A stretch of 64,000 nucleotides of DNA from Herbidospora mongoliensis (GTDB lineage: Bacteria > Actinomycetota > Actinomycetes > Streptosporangiales > Streptosporangiaceae): assembly GCF_001570545.1 (NCBI RefSeq), contig NZ_BBXD01000010.1, positions 599,230 through 663,229 on the forward strand. The letters are read 5' to 3'. Of the stretch, positions 27,044 to 34,956 are shown piece by piece (the first letter of the stretch is position 1; every line of letters starts with the position of its first letter). The position numbers were made by a program, and so were the translations under genes. The notes under the pieces are model-generated. The model made no database searches. It had not been told where the DNA came from and was given only the letters and a program-made list of their open reading frames with translations.

Positions 27044-28777
27044 ATGGAGCCAGACCGCTTCCGCGAACAGTTCGACATGATCCAGCAGAGCTATGACCTA
27101 TCCAGCGGCCCCCGAATGGTGGCCGGACCCAGCGGCGCCCCCCAGTACCTCTATGAACGCGGTGTGGTGCTCATACCGCCCGGCGTGGTCAAGCCCAGAG
27201 CCGCCAGGGCCGCCGTGGCTGCCGGAGACACGGGGTTCGCCGCGAGCCCCGTGGTCGTCACAGATCCCGTGGTCGTCACAGACCCGGTGGTCGTCAAGGA
27301 CCCCGTAGACCCCGAAAAGCCGGAGAACCCCGACAAGCCGGAGGACCCCGACAAGCCGGAGGACCCCGACAAGCCGGATGACCCCGACAAGCCGGAGGAC
27401 CCCGACAAGCCGGAGATGCCCACGGAGCCATGGCGGGAGATCATCAGCCAGGTGCTCGGCACCACGGTTGAACCTGTCGTCGAGGTCTCGGAAAGGACCG
27501 GGGTCGCACGGATCGTGCTGCCGACACCACCGGGCGGCGACCGCTGGAACGACCCCGCCGTCTCCGATGTGATCCACGCCCTGCGCAGGCACCAGATCGA
27601 GGCGACCAGGAACCACCTGATCACCATCTGCGACGTCAACTGCTGTCCCGGCGACGAACCGGTGCCGGCCACCCGGAAGCAGCTCAACCCCACCTTGCCG
27701 ACGTCCAGGCCCCCGTCCAAACGCCAGGTCTCGATCCTCGTGGTCGACACCGGCCTCGTCCCCAACTACGAGAAGCACGACTGGCTGGCGCGGAACGTGG
27801 TGATCCCGCAGACCACGGACGGCAAGACCCTCGGCACCTTCGCCGAGCCGAGCCCCTTGGACGACCGGAACGTGCTCCGCCAGTACGTCGGTCACGGCAC
27901 CTTCATCGCCGGCCTCATCTCGGTCGTCGCCCACGATGCGAGGATCACCGTCGCCAATCCGTTCGCCAACGCGGGCACGATCGAGGATCACCACCTCGGA
28001 GAGGAGCTGCTGAAGATCGTCGACGAAATGGACTACTGGCCCGACATCATCAGCCTCTCGTCGGGCACCCCGACCGCCGAGGGGCACCAGCCGTTGGCGC
28101 TGCGGTCCTTCATGGCGAAGCTCCGCCCGGAGAAGACGGTGCTGGTCGCCGCCGCGGGCAACAACGCCTCCGAGGAGCCGTTCTGGCCCGCGGCCTGGGC
28201 CGATCCCGGGGCCTGGCCCGAACTCGAACCCAACGACCCCCAGCGCGCCGAGGCCAGACGCGCCGCCGCGATGGTCGTCTCGGTCGGCGCGCTGCGGGCC
28301 GACGGCCGGGCGGAGGCCTGCTTCAGCAACCACGGCCGATGGGTCAAGGTCTTCGCGCCGGGTGAGCGGCTGGTCAACGCCGTCAGCCCTCTTGAGGAGA
28401 GGACACAGTACGACTACCAGCACACCACCTACAGCCGGTGCCGCCACGAGGCGAAGTACGTGTGCCCCTGCCAGTGGCCCCGGCACATCGGCGAGTTGTC
28501 CCTGGGCCGCCCCTTCGACGCGGGGGACCAGGCCGACCAGAGGGAACTCAAGATGGCCGAGTTCACCGGGTTCGCGGAGTGGAGCGGCACGTCGTTCTCC
28601 ACGCCCCTGGTCGCCGCCATGATCGCCAACCGGATGTCGGCGGACAAGAACGTGGACCCGCGTGACGCGGCCGCGGATCTGATCGGCTCGGCGCCGAAAC
28701 TCATGATCCACGATCGCCCGTATCCGGTCGTTTTTCCCGAGACCTGGCAACGGCGCACCGTGTACGAGCAGTACTGA
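27044..28777 (+). CDS. Cytoplasmic S8 (subtilisin-like) serine protease with Pro/Asp repeat linker
   Basis: A 577-residue subtilase. Catalytic Asp235 in VVDTG, His284 in GHGTFIAG, Ser517 in SGTSFSTPLVAA, oxyanion Asn in AAAGNN at about 373. There is no signal peptide and no membrane segment, so it acts inside the cell. Residues 69-124 form a low-complexity linker of DPVVVT and PEDPDK repeats. Before the catalytic domain a region of about 100 residues (125-225) may be an inhibitory or docking segment. An insert near 450-508 with CRHEAKYVCPC could bind metal. The sigma factor gene follows after 14 nt, so they are co-transcribed. Confidence 0.92.
   Translation: MEPDRFREQFDMIQQSYDLSSGPRMVAGPSGAPQYLYERGVVLIPPGVVKPRAARAAVAAGDTGFAASPVVVTDPVVVTDPVVVKDPVDPEKPENPDKPEDPDKPEDPDKPDDPDKPEDPDKPEMPTEPWREIISQVLGTTVEPVVEVSERTGVARIVLPTPPGGDRWNDPAVSDVIHALRRHQIEATRNHLITICDVNCCPGDEPVPATRKQLNPTLPTSRPPSKRQVSILVVDTGLVPNYEKHDWLARNVVIPQTTDGKTLGTFAEPSPLDDRNVLRQYVGHGTFIAGLISVVAHDARITVANPFANAGTIEDHHLGEELLKIVDEMDYWPDIISLSSGTPTAEGHQPLALRSFMAKLRPEKTVLVAAAGNNASEEPFWPAAWADPGAWPELEPNDPQRAEARRAAAMVVSVGALRADGRAEACFSNHGRWVKVFAPGERLVNAVSPLEERTQYDYQHTTYSRCRHEAKYVCPCQWPRHIGELSLGRPFDAGDQADQRELKMAEFTGFAEWSGTSFSTPLVAAMIANRMSADKNVDPRDAAADLIGSAPKLMIHDRPYPVVFPETWQRRTVYEQY
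27251..27304 (+). repeat. Three 18-bp tandem repeats inside the S8 gene
   Basis: Three units of the form GTGGTCGTCACAGATCCC, encoding VVVTDP or VVVKDP. They remain in frame and lie just upstream of the longer repeat tract. Confidence 0.85.
27308..27415 (+). repeat. Six 18-bp tandem repeats inside the S8 gene
   Basis: Six almost identical 18-bp units, consensus GACCCCGACAAGCCGGAG, encoding the hexapeptide DPDKPE. Near identity at DNA level points to recent expansion and likely copy-number variation between strains. It forms an extended, acidic, Pro-rich linker. No spacers between units, so not a CRISPR array. Confidence 0.95.
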
Positions 28778-28791
28778 CCCACGGAGGACAC

Positions 28792-29367
28792 ATGGAGCGT
28801 GCGGAGATCGGCGAGCTGTTCACCGCCGCCGCCGACGGTGACTCGGCCGCCTGGAAAGGGCTGGTCGAGGGGCTGGCGCCGCTCGTCTGGTCGATCGCGC
28901 GCTCCTACCGTCTGTCCGACGCCGACGCCAGGGACGTCTTCGCGACGACCTGGTTCAAGCTGGTCCAGCACCTGGGCCGGATCCGCGAGCCCGACAAGGT
29001 CGGGGCCTGGCTGGCCAGCACCGCGCGCCACGAGGCGCTGAAGATGGCCCGCTCGGTCCGGCCGGTGCCGCTCGACGACCATCCCGCCCTGCTCGACCTG
29101 TCCTCGGCCGCGCCGACGCCAGAAGAGGTGGTCGTCGAGGCCGAGCGGCAGGAGGCGGCGATGGCCAGGGCGCGGGTGCTCTGGCAGGTGGTGCGGGAGC
29201 TGTCGGACACCTGCCAGCGGCTGGTCCGGGTGCTGATGACCAGCCCGCCGCCCTCCTACGCCGAGATCTCGGCGGCGACCGGGCTGGCCGTGGGCAGCAT
29301 CGGGCCGATCCGGGCCCGCTGCTTCGGGCGGCTGCGGACGCTGCTGGCCGAGCAGGGCGTGGCGTGA
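28792..29367 (+). CDS. ECF-like RNA polymerase sigma-70 factor
   Basis: A 191-residue sigma factor. Region 2 spans about 10-90 (DADARDVFATTWFKLVQHL, then KVGAWLASTARHEALKM); region 4 is at about 130-186 with a recognition helix around YAEISAATGLAVGSIGPIRAR. It lacks regions 1 and 3, as in ECF factors. GGAGGA 3 nt before the ATG is a strong ribosome binding site. It is 14 nt downstream of the S8 protease gene and overlaps the next gene by 4 nt (GTGA), so a 1:1 partnership with the small downstream protein is likely. Confidence 0.92.
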   Translation: MERAEIGELFTAAADGDSAAWKGLVEGLAPLVWSIARSYRLSDADARDVFATTWFKLVQHLGRIREPDKVGAWLASTARHEALKMARSVRPVPLDDHPALLDLSSAAPTPEEVVVEAERQEAAMARARVLWQVVRELSDTCQRLVRVLMTSPPPSYAEISAATGLAVGSIGPIRARCFGRLRTLLAEQGVA

Positions 29368-29777
29368 CCGACGACGAACTGGAAGCCGAACTCCAGGAGG
29401 TGGCCGCGATGTTCGACCCACCGCCCGTCGACCTGGTGCAGGTCGCCGTCGACGCCTTCGCGCTGCATAACCTCGACGGCGAGCTGGCGGCGCTGGCGTT
29501 CGACTCCCTCGACGAGCCCGAGCTGGTCAGGGGGCAGGACGCCCGGCTGCTGACGTTCACGGCACCCGGCCTGACGATCGAGGTGGAGCTCGACGGGGGC
29601 CGTCTGCTGGGGCAGTTGCTGCCGCCGCAGGAGGCGGAGATCGTGGTCAACGGGCGGCCGCCGGTGCGGGCCGACGACCTCGGGCGGTTCGCGGCCGACG
29701 AGGTGGCCGCCGGGTCGCTGAGTCTGCGGTGTGAGCTGGCCGGGCGGACCGTCGTCACCGAGTGGCTGACCGTCTAG
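29364..29777 (+). CDS. Small sigma-coupled protein, possible regulator
   Basis: A 137-residue acidic protein translated by GTGA overlap from the sigma factor gene. The N-terminal 45 residues are helical and acidic (TDDELEAELQEVAAMF); the remainder looks like a small beta-sandwich (LLTFTAPGLTIEVELDGG, AEIVVNGRPPV). No membrane segment and no zinc anti-sigma motif (HxxxCxxC). Its coupling suggests an unconventional anti-sigma factor or protease substrate, but this is inference. I do not recognise a named family. Confidence 0.72.
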   Translation: MTDDELEAELQEVAAMFDPPPVDLVQVAVDAFALHNLDGELAALAFDSLDEPELVRGQDARLLTFTAPGLTIEVELDGGRLLGQLLPPQEAEIVVNGRPPVRADDLGRFAADEVAAGSLSLRCELAGRTVVTEWLTV

Positions 29778-29825
29778 CTGTATCAGGACCGGGCGCCGGG
29801 GATCCGCATCGATGTGGAGACCGTC

Positions 29826-32216
29826 ATGTTCGTCGGCCGCCGGGCCGAACTCGCCCTGCTCGACACGGTGTCGCGCCGCCCGGGGCTCGCCGCCGTCCAG
29901 GGGCCCGCCGGGATCGGCAAGTCCTCTCTCGTGCGGCGCTTCCTCGCCGCGCATCCCGGGCTCGAGGTGCGGTGGGCCAGCGGCGCCGCCGCCGAGACCT
30001 CGTTGCGGTACGGCGTCCTCGCCCAGCTTCTCGCCGGAGAGCCGCCCGCCGGCGCCGGGCCGTTGACGGCCGGGGCGTGTCTGGTGGCCGAACTCGGCGG
30101 GCGGGGTGACGTGGTCGTGGTGGTCGACGACGCGCACTGGGCCGATCCGGCCTCGCTGGCGGCGCTGGCGTTCGCGCTGCGCCGGGCGAAGGCGTCCGGC
30201 GTGGTGGTCGCGCCGGAGCCCGGGGACCTGCCGGAGGGTTTGGGGCGGCTGCTGGCCGAGGACGACGCCGTCCAGGTGCGGCTGGGTGGCCTCAGCACCG
30301 CGAACGTCCGTGAGCTGACCGGCCTGCCCGGTCCCGTCGCCGACCGGCTGCGGGCCCACACGCTGGGCAATCCCCGGCACCTGCTGGCCCTGGTCGAGCA
30401 GGTGACCGTGCCCCACCTGCTGGACCCGGCCCGGCCGCTGCCCGCGCCGAAGGAGTTCGCCGCACGGGTCTGCGACGACCTGGCCCGGCGGGGGGCCGAG
30501 ACGGGGCGGCTCGTCCGGGCGGCGGCGGTTCTGGGGGACGGGTGCGAGCTGTCCCGGGCGGCCGAGGTGGCCGGGGTCGCCGATCCGCTGACGGCCCTTG
30601 AGGGGGCGGCCGGGCTGCTGGGCGCGGCCGGGGCCGGTCCGCTGATCGCCTTCGCCGACCCGCTCACCCGGACCGCCGTCTACGAGCACATGGGGTTGGC
30701 CGTCCGGTGCCGCCTGCACGCCTCGGCCGCCGCCGGCGAGCCCGATCCCGCCCGCGCGCTGGCCCACCGCGCGGCGGCGGTGGTCGGGGTGGACGCCGGG
30801 ATCGCGGCCGAGTTGTCCGCGCTGGCCTCGGAGGAGGCGTCGCGCGGCGATCCGGCGCAGGCCGCGGTCCACCTCGTCACCGCCGCGCGGCTCACCCCAC
30901 ACGGGAGCGGGCTCTCGCTCGTCGCTTCGCCTGCCGGTCGTGAGGCGCGGTTGCTGGACGCCGCGGGGCGGTTCCTCGACGCGGGCGTCCCGGCCGCCGC
31001 GGCGGCTCTGGTCATGGGGGACGAGTGGGCGCCGGCCGATCCGGTCCGGCGGCATGTCATGGGGCGGCTCGCGATGGCGGAAGGGCGGACCGAGGAGGCG
31101 CGGGCGCTGTTCCTCGACGCGTGGGGGCGCGGTCATCGGCCCGCCGCCGGAGGTCTGGCCTGGCTGGCGCTGGCGGAGGGCGACCACGCCGCCGCCCTGA
31201 CGTGGGCCCGCGCCGGGACGCCCGATCCTGACCTGCTCGCTCTCGCGCATGGTCTGGCCGGGCGGTTCTCCGACGCGTTCGCGGCGGGTCCGGGCGAGGT
31301 GGTGCGCGGAGTGCTCGGGCTGTGGGCGGGGGAACTGGACGGCGTCTGCCGTGATCTCGGCCCGGTCGTGAATCCGGCGGCGCGGGTCTGCCTGGCGGAG
31401 GCGCAACTGCGGCTCGGTTCCTGGGACGACGCCCTCGTGAACGCCGAGACGGCCGCCGACAGCGGGCACCGGTGGGTCGCCTCGCTGGCGCACTCGATCT
31501 CCGCCCGGGTGCTGGCGCGCCGGGGTGACGAACACGCCGCCTGGCATGCGGGGGAGGCGGGGAAGCTGGCCTGTTTCCCGGTCGACCGGGCCTTCGCCGC
31601 GCTCGCCCGGGCGGCCCTGGCTCCGGCGGAGGACGCGCTGCTACTGCTCGCTCCGGTGCGTGGACTGCCGGGCGTGCCCTGGCGGGAGCCGTACACAGAA
31701 GCCTTGATCGCGGTCGGCGAGTGGGAGACCGCGGCGGAACTGCTCGATGGCGCTCCGGGCCGTCTGCGCGGAATGCTGGCGGCGGCGCGCGGCGAGCGGG
31801 CGGCTGCGGAGGCCGCCTTCGAGGCGGCCCTGAGTGCTGGGCAGCCCTCGGTTTTCGAACGGGCCCTGACGCACCTGGAGTACGGCGCCCTGCTCCGCCG
31901 GAGCGCCGCGCGGCGGCTGGCGGCCCCGCACCTGCTCGCCGCGCGGGGCCTGTTCGAACAGCTCGGCGCGGTGCCCGGCCAGGTGCGGTGCCGCCGGGAA
32001 CTGGCCGCCTGCGGGATCGGTGAACAGACCGGCGACCGTGGACTGACCCCGCAGGAGACCACGGTCGCCGGGCTGGTGGCGAGCGGTTTGACCAATCGGC
32101 AGGTGGCTCGTGAGCTGGTGCTCAGCGTGAAAACGGTCGAGTATCACCTCGGGCACGTCTACGCGAAGCTCGGTGTCGGCTCACGGGCTCAACTGGCCCA
32201 TCGGTTCAAGGAGTGA
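29826..32216 (+). CDS. LAL-type LuxR regulator with N-terminal ATPase
   Basis: A 796-residue large ATP-binding LuxR regulator. Walker [10 protein letters not shown] at 26-34, Walker [11 protein letters not shown] near 100, long helical-repeat middle and a C-terminal LuxR helix-turn-helix ([36 protein letters not shown] in outline, positions about 738-773). I chose ATG 29826 because GGAG lies 6 nt upstream; GTG 29814 is the alternative. It is 48 nt after the sigma-coupled gene and may belong to the same transcript. LAL regulators often control sugar use or specialised metabolism. Confidence 0.9.
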   Translation: MFVGRRAELALLDTVSRRPGLAAVQGPAGIGKSSLVRRFLAAHPGLEVRWASGAAAETSLRYGVLAQLLAGEPPAGAGPLTAGACLVAELGGRGDVVVVVDDAHWADPASLAALAFALRRAKASGVVVAPEPGDLPEGLGRLLAEDDAVQVRLGGLSTANVRELTGLPGPVADRLRAHTLGNPRHLLALVEQVTVPHLLDPARPLPAPKEFAARVCDDLARRGAETGRLVRAAAVLGDGCELSRAAEVAGVADPLTALEGAAGLLGAAGAGPLIAFADPLTRTAVYEHMGLAVRCRLHASAAAGEPDPARALAHRAAAVVGVDAGIAAELSALASEEASRGDPAQAAVHLVTAARLTPHGSGLSLVASPAGREARLLDAAGRFLDAGVPAAAAALVMGDEWAPADPVRRHVMGRLAMAEGRTEEARALFLDAWGRGHRPAAGGLAWLALAEGDHAAALTWARAGTPDPDLLALAHGLAGRFSDAFAAGPGEVVRGVLGLWAGELDGVCRDLGPVVNPAARVCLAEAQLRLGSWDDALVNAETAADSGHRWVASLAHSISARVLARRGDEHAAWHAGEAGKLACFPVDRAFAALARAALAPAEDALLLLAPVRGLPGVPWREPYTEALIAVGEWETAAELLDGAPGRLRGMLAAARGERAAAEAAFEAALSAGQPSVFERALTHLEYGALLRRSAARRLAAPHLLAARGLFEQLGAVPGQVRCRRELAACGIGEQTGDRGLTPQETTVAGLVASGLTNRQVARELVLSVKTVEYHLGHVYAKLGVGSRAQLAHRFKE

Positions 32217-32640
32217 AGAGGATGCTCTCCAGGTCGACCTTGCCCGTGATGGGGCCGGGGGCGCCGATGCCGTCCTCGAAGAACAGGAAGGCGTCGACCT
32301 CGTACGACGGCTCGGTGAAGGTCGCGGCCGCCACGAGCACCTCCGCCGTGTACTCACCGCCCGCCGGGCGCGGGGCGGCGGGCACGAACGCCCCTGCCAC
32401 CGCGAAGTTGTGAGTGGCGCCGATCGCGTTGAACCTGGCCTGCGGCTGGAACCTGCCGGCGATCATGGTCGACAGCACTCCGGTCAGCTTCCAGGTGATC
32501 TTGACGCGGAGGTCCGTCCCCTTGGGGACGATGTCGCCCGGGTCCCCGTTGGGGTCCAGCACCTCGGCCTTGATCTCCGCCGCGAGCAGGGTCGGCAGCA
32601 GCCCGGTGGGGATGCCGATCGAGCCCTTTTTCTCTGCCAT
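32206..32640 (-). CDS. Beta-rich hypothetical protein, 144 aa
   Basis: Not recognised. The frame is clean, with CGGAGCG before ATG 32640. The product lacks a signal peptide or membrane segment and reads as alternating beta strands ([36 protein letters not shown]), suggesting an immunoglobulin-like or similar sandwich. The end overlaps the convergent LAL gene by 11 nt. It might belong functionally to the CHAT/S8/sigma block, but that rests only on position. Confidence 0.65.
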   Translation of the reverse strand: MAEKKGSIGIPTGLLPTLLAAEIKAEVLDPNGDPGDIVPKGTDLRVKITWKLTGVLSTMIAGRFQPQARFNAIGATHNFAVAGAFVPAAPRPAGGEYTAEVLVAAATFTEPSYEVDAFLFFEDGIGAPGPITGKVDLESILFTP

Positions 32641-32730
32641 GAGTTTCGCTCCGTTTCGTCTGAATCAACTGCTCAGAACGCTACGGAGCACCGCATCGGG
32701 GTCACCTCGGGTGCGGAACCAGGTGTTTCC

Positions 32731-33153
32731 CTAGCCCGCCCCGGCCAGCGCCTCGATGGCCGGCAGGGCCGCCGCCAGCGCCGCCCGCTGGTCCGGCGGG
32801 AGCGCCGAGATCCGGGCCACGAAGAAGGCGATGCTGTCACCCCGCAACCGGGTCAGCTCGGCCTCGCCGGTCGGGGTCAGGCTGATCAGGGACGCCCGGC
32901 CGTCGGCCGGGTCGGGGATGCGGACGATCAGGCCGAGGCCCTCCAGCCCGCCCACCACCCGGCTCAGCGTGGGCGCGCTGATGCCCTCGTGCGTGGCCAG
33001 GTCGACGAGCCGGACCGGGCTCAGCTGGGCGACCGCCGCCAGGGTCGAGGTCTGGCCCGCGGTCAGGTCGCCGCGCATCTGCTGCCGGCTGCGCCGTCCC
33101 AGGCGGGCCAGAGCGGACTTGAGCCGTTCGGCCAGAACATCCACGTCAGTCAT
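32731..33153 (-). CDS. MarR-family transcriptional regulator
   Basis: A 140-residue winged-helix MarR regulator: LSPVRLVDLATHEGISAPTLSRVV is the helix-turn-helix and RIPDPADGRASLISLTPTG the wing. ATG at 33153 overlaps the stop of the upstream MFS gene by 4 nt (ATGA), so it is translated from the efflux transcript. It presumably represses the shared promoter through the dyad at 34861-34882 and is released by a drug-like ligand. Confidence 0.92.
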   Translation of the reverse strand: MTDVDVLAERLKSALARLGRRSRQQMRGDLTAGQTSTLAAVAQLSPVRLVDLATHEGISAPTLSRVVGGLEGLGLIVRIPDPADGRASLISLTPTGEAELTRLRGDSIAFFVARISALPPDQRAALAAALPAIEALAGAG

Positions 33154-34844
33154 GGTCTGCTCACCGTAACCGCCGCGAGGGGGAGTTCGTCGTGGACGTA
33201 CCGGCCGCCTCTCAGGAGAGATGCCACGGCGGCGATCAGCGACATCGCGATGGCCAGCGCGAACACCACCACCAGACCCTGGTGGAAGGGGCCGGAGATG
33301 AGGTGCGGGAAGTACTCCCGGCCGGTCAGGGTGGCCGCGTTCGCCGGGGCCAGGTGGGCGAGCGTGCCGGTCGGGGCCAGCAGGTTCTCGATCGGGTTGT
33401 AGCCCAGGAAGGCGGCGAACAGGGTGCCGACCGGAGGCAGCGCGCCGATCTGCGCCGCGACCGTCGGCGACACCCCGTGCTGGGCGAGGCCGCTGGTCAG
33501 GGTCTGCGGCAGCGTGTCCGCCAGTCCCACGATCATCAGAGAGAAGAACACCCCGATCGACAGGACCATCCCGGCGTTGGTGAACGTCGCGCGCATGCCC
33601 GAGGCCACGCCGCGCTGCCCGGCCGGGACCGCGTTCATGATCGCGGTGGTGTTGGGCGCGGTGAACAGGCCCGAGCCGACGCCGTTCAGGAAGATCAGTG
33701 CCGCGAACACCCAATAGGGGAAGTCGATCGGCACCAACAGCAGTCCGAGGAAGGCCAGCGCCGACAGGATCAGCCCTCCGGAGGCGAAGGCGCGGGCGCC
33801 GTGCCGGTCGGAGAGGTAGCCCGACACCGGGCCGGCCAGCAGGAAGCCCGCCGTCAGCGGCAGCAGGTAGATGCCGGCCCACAGAGGGGTGTCCTCGAAG
33901 CGGTAGCCGTGCAGCGGCAGCCAGATGCCCTGGAGCCAGATGATCAGCATGAACTGCAGGCCGCCCCGGGCGATCGAGGCCAGCAGCCCGGCGACGTTCC
34001 CGGCGGCGAAGGCCCTGATCCTGAACAGCGACAGGTGGAACATGGGCTGGGCGACCCTGGTCTCGATCACGCAGAAGGCCGCCAGGATCAGCAGACCGAC
34101 GACGATGCCGCCGACCACGAGCGGGTTGGTCCAGCCCATCGGATGGCCGCCGTAGGGCTGGATGCCGTAGGTCACGGCCGCCAGCACCATCGTCAGCCCG
34201 GTCGCGAAGGCCAGGTTCCCCCACCAGTCGATCTTCGCGCCCTCGACCTTGGTGACCGTCTCCTTCAGGCTCTTGTACGCCCACACCGTCCCGATGATCC
34301 CGATGGGCGCCGAGGCGAAGAACACCAGCCGCCAGTTCACCTGGGACAGCAGCCCGCCCGCGACCAGCCCGAGGAAGGTGCCGGCGATCCCGGCGACCTG
34401 GTTGATCCCCATGGCCATGCCGCGCCGCCCGGCGGGGAAGGCGTCGGTCAGGATCGCCGCCGAGTTGGCCATCAGCAGCGCGCCCCCGATGCCCTGGAAC
34501 ACCCGCCAGCCGATGAGCCACAGCGCCCCGGCCGACTCCTGGAAGGGGTCGAGCGCCAGGATGACCGTGCCGATCGTGAAGACGGCGAAGCCCGCGTTGT
34601 ACATGCGGACCCGGCCGAACATGTCGCCGAGCCGGCCCAGCGTGACCACCAGAACCGCCGAGACGAGCATGTAGCCCATCAGGACCCACAGCAGGTAGGA
34701 GACGTTGCCGGGTTCGAGCGGGTTCAGGTGGATGCCGCGGAAGATCGACGGCAGCGAGATGATCACGATCGAGGCGTTGAGGGTGGCGAGCAGCATGCCC
34801 AGGGTGGTGTTGCTCAGCGCGATCCACGGATACCGGTTCGACAT
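33150..34844 (-). CDS. MFS multidrug efflux transporter (DHA2, 14 TM type)
   Basis: A 564-residue integral membrane protein with about 14 hydrophobic segments. MFS motifs: LGRLGDMFGRVRMY (motif A) and the SIVIISLPSIFRGI segment in helix 1 typical of DHA2/EmrB-QacA members. A large outward loop lies before the last helix, as in QacA. It exports hydrophobic compounds by proton antiport. First gene of a two-gene operon with MarR. The frame in another register also stays open, which is an artefact of GC content. Confidence 0.92.
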   Translation of the reverse strand: MSNRYPWIALSNTTLGMLLATLNASIVIISLPSIFRGIHLNPLEPGNVSYLLWVLMGYMLVSAVLVVTLGRLGDMFGRVRMYNAGFAVFTIGTVILALDPFQESAGALWLIGWRVFQGIGGALLMANSAAILTDAFPAGRRGMAMGINQVAGIAGTFLGLVAGGLLSQVNWRLVFFASAPIGIIGTVWAYKSLKETVTKVEGAKIDWWGNLAFATGLTMVLAAVTYGIQPYGGHPMGWTNPLVVGGIVVGLLILAAFCVIETRVAQPMFHLSLFRIRAFAAGNVAGLLASIARGGLQFMLIIWLQGIWLPLHGYRFEDTPLWAGIYLLPLTAGFLLAGPVSGYLSDRHGARAFASGGLILSALAFLGLLLVPIDFPYWVFAALIFLNGVGSGLFTAPNTTAIMNAVPAGQRGVASGMRATFTNAGMVLSIGVFFSLMIVGLADTLPQTLTSGLAQHGVSPTVAAQIGALPPVGTLFAAFLGYNPIENLLAPTGTLAHLAPANAATLTGREYFPHLISGPFHQGLVVVFALAIAMSLIAAVASLLRGGRYVHDELPLAAVTVSRP

Positions 34845-34860
34845 GAGGCCCCCGATTACT

Positions 34861-34882
34861 TGCTTGTCCTAACTAACAAGCA
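34861..34882 (-). promoter_or_regulatory. MarR-type operator in the efflux promoter
   Basis: The inverted repeat TGCTTGT (34861-34867) / ACAAGCA (34876-34882) has an 8-nt spacer and is centred 28 bp before the MFS start. A TTTACC -35-like element lies just upstream on the minus strand, so binding would block the promoter. The size suits a MarR dimer. Confidence 0.6.
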
Positions 34883-34910
34883 GCGAACTGGGTAAATGCC
34901 CCATACAGCA

Positions 34911-34945
34911 CAAAAAGGGACGCGCAGCGTAAAGCTGCGCGCCCC
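34911..34945 (-). terminator. Intrinsic terminator of the polysaccharide operon
   Basis: On the minus strand a GC-rich stem (CGCGCAGC 34921-34928 with GCTGCGCG 34934-34941, extended by GGG/CCC) is followed directly by TTTTTGTG. This is a classic rho-independent terminator, rare in this window for having a real U-tract. It ends the transcript that began upstream of 42789. Confidence 0.85.
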
Positions 34946-34956
34946 TTCGGTGGTGC

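Noticed and set aside
27308..27415. CRISPR array
   Set aside because: The 18-bp units are contiguous without spacers and stay in frame inside a coding gene.
27098..28750. A 550-codon minus-strand frame opposite the S8 protease
   Set aside because: Antisense of a well-supported subtilase; the repeats give it a false periodic look.
32731..34827. A single 698-codon gene covering the MFS region and MarR
   Set aside because: Only its last 140 codons are real (MarR); the rest is a shifted frame over the MFS gene, which has the proper membrane-protein sequence.
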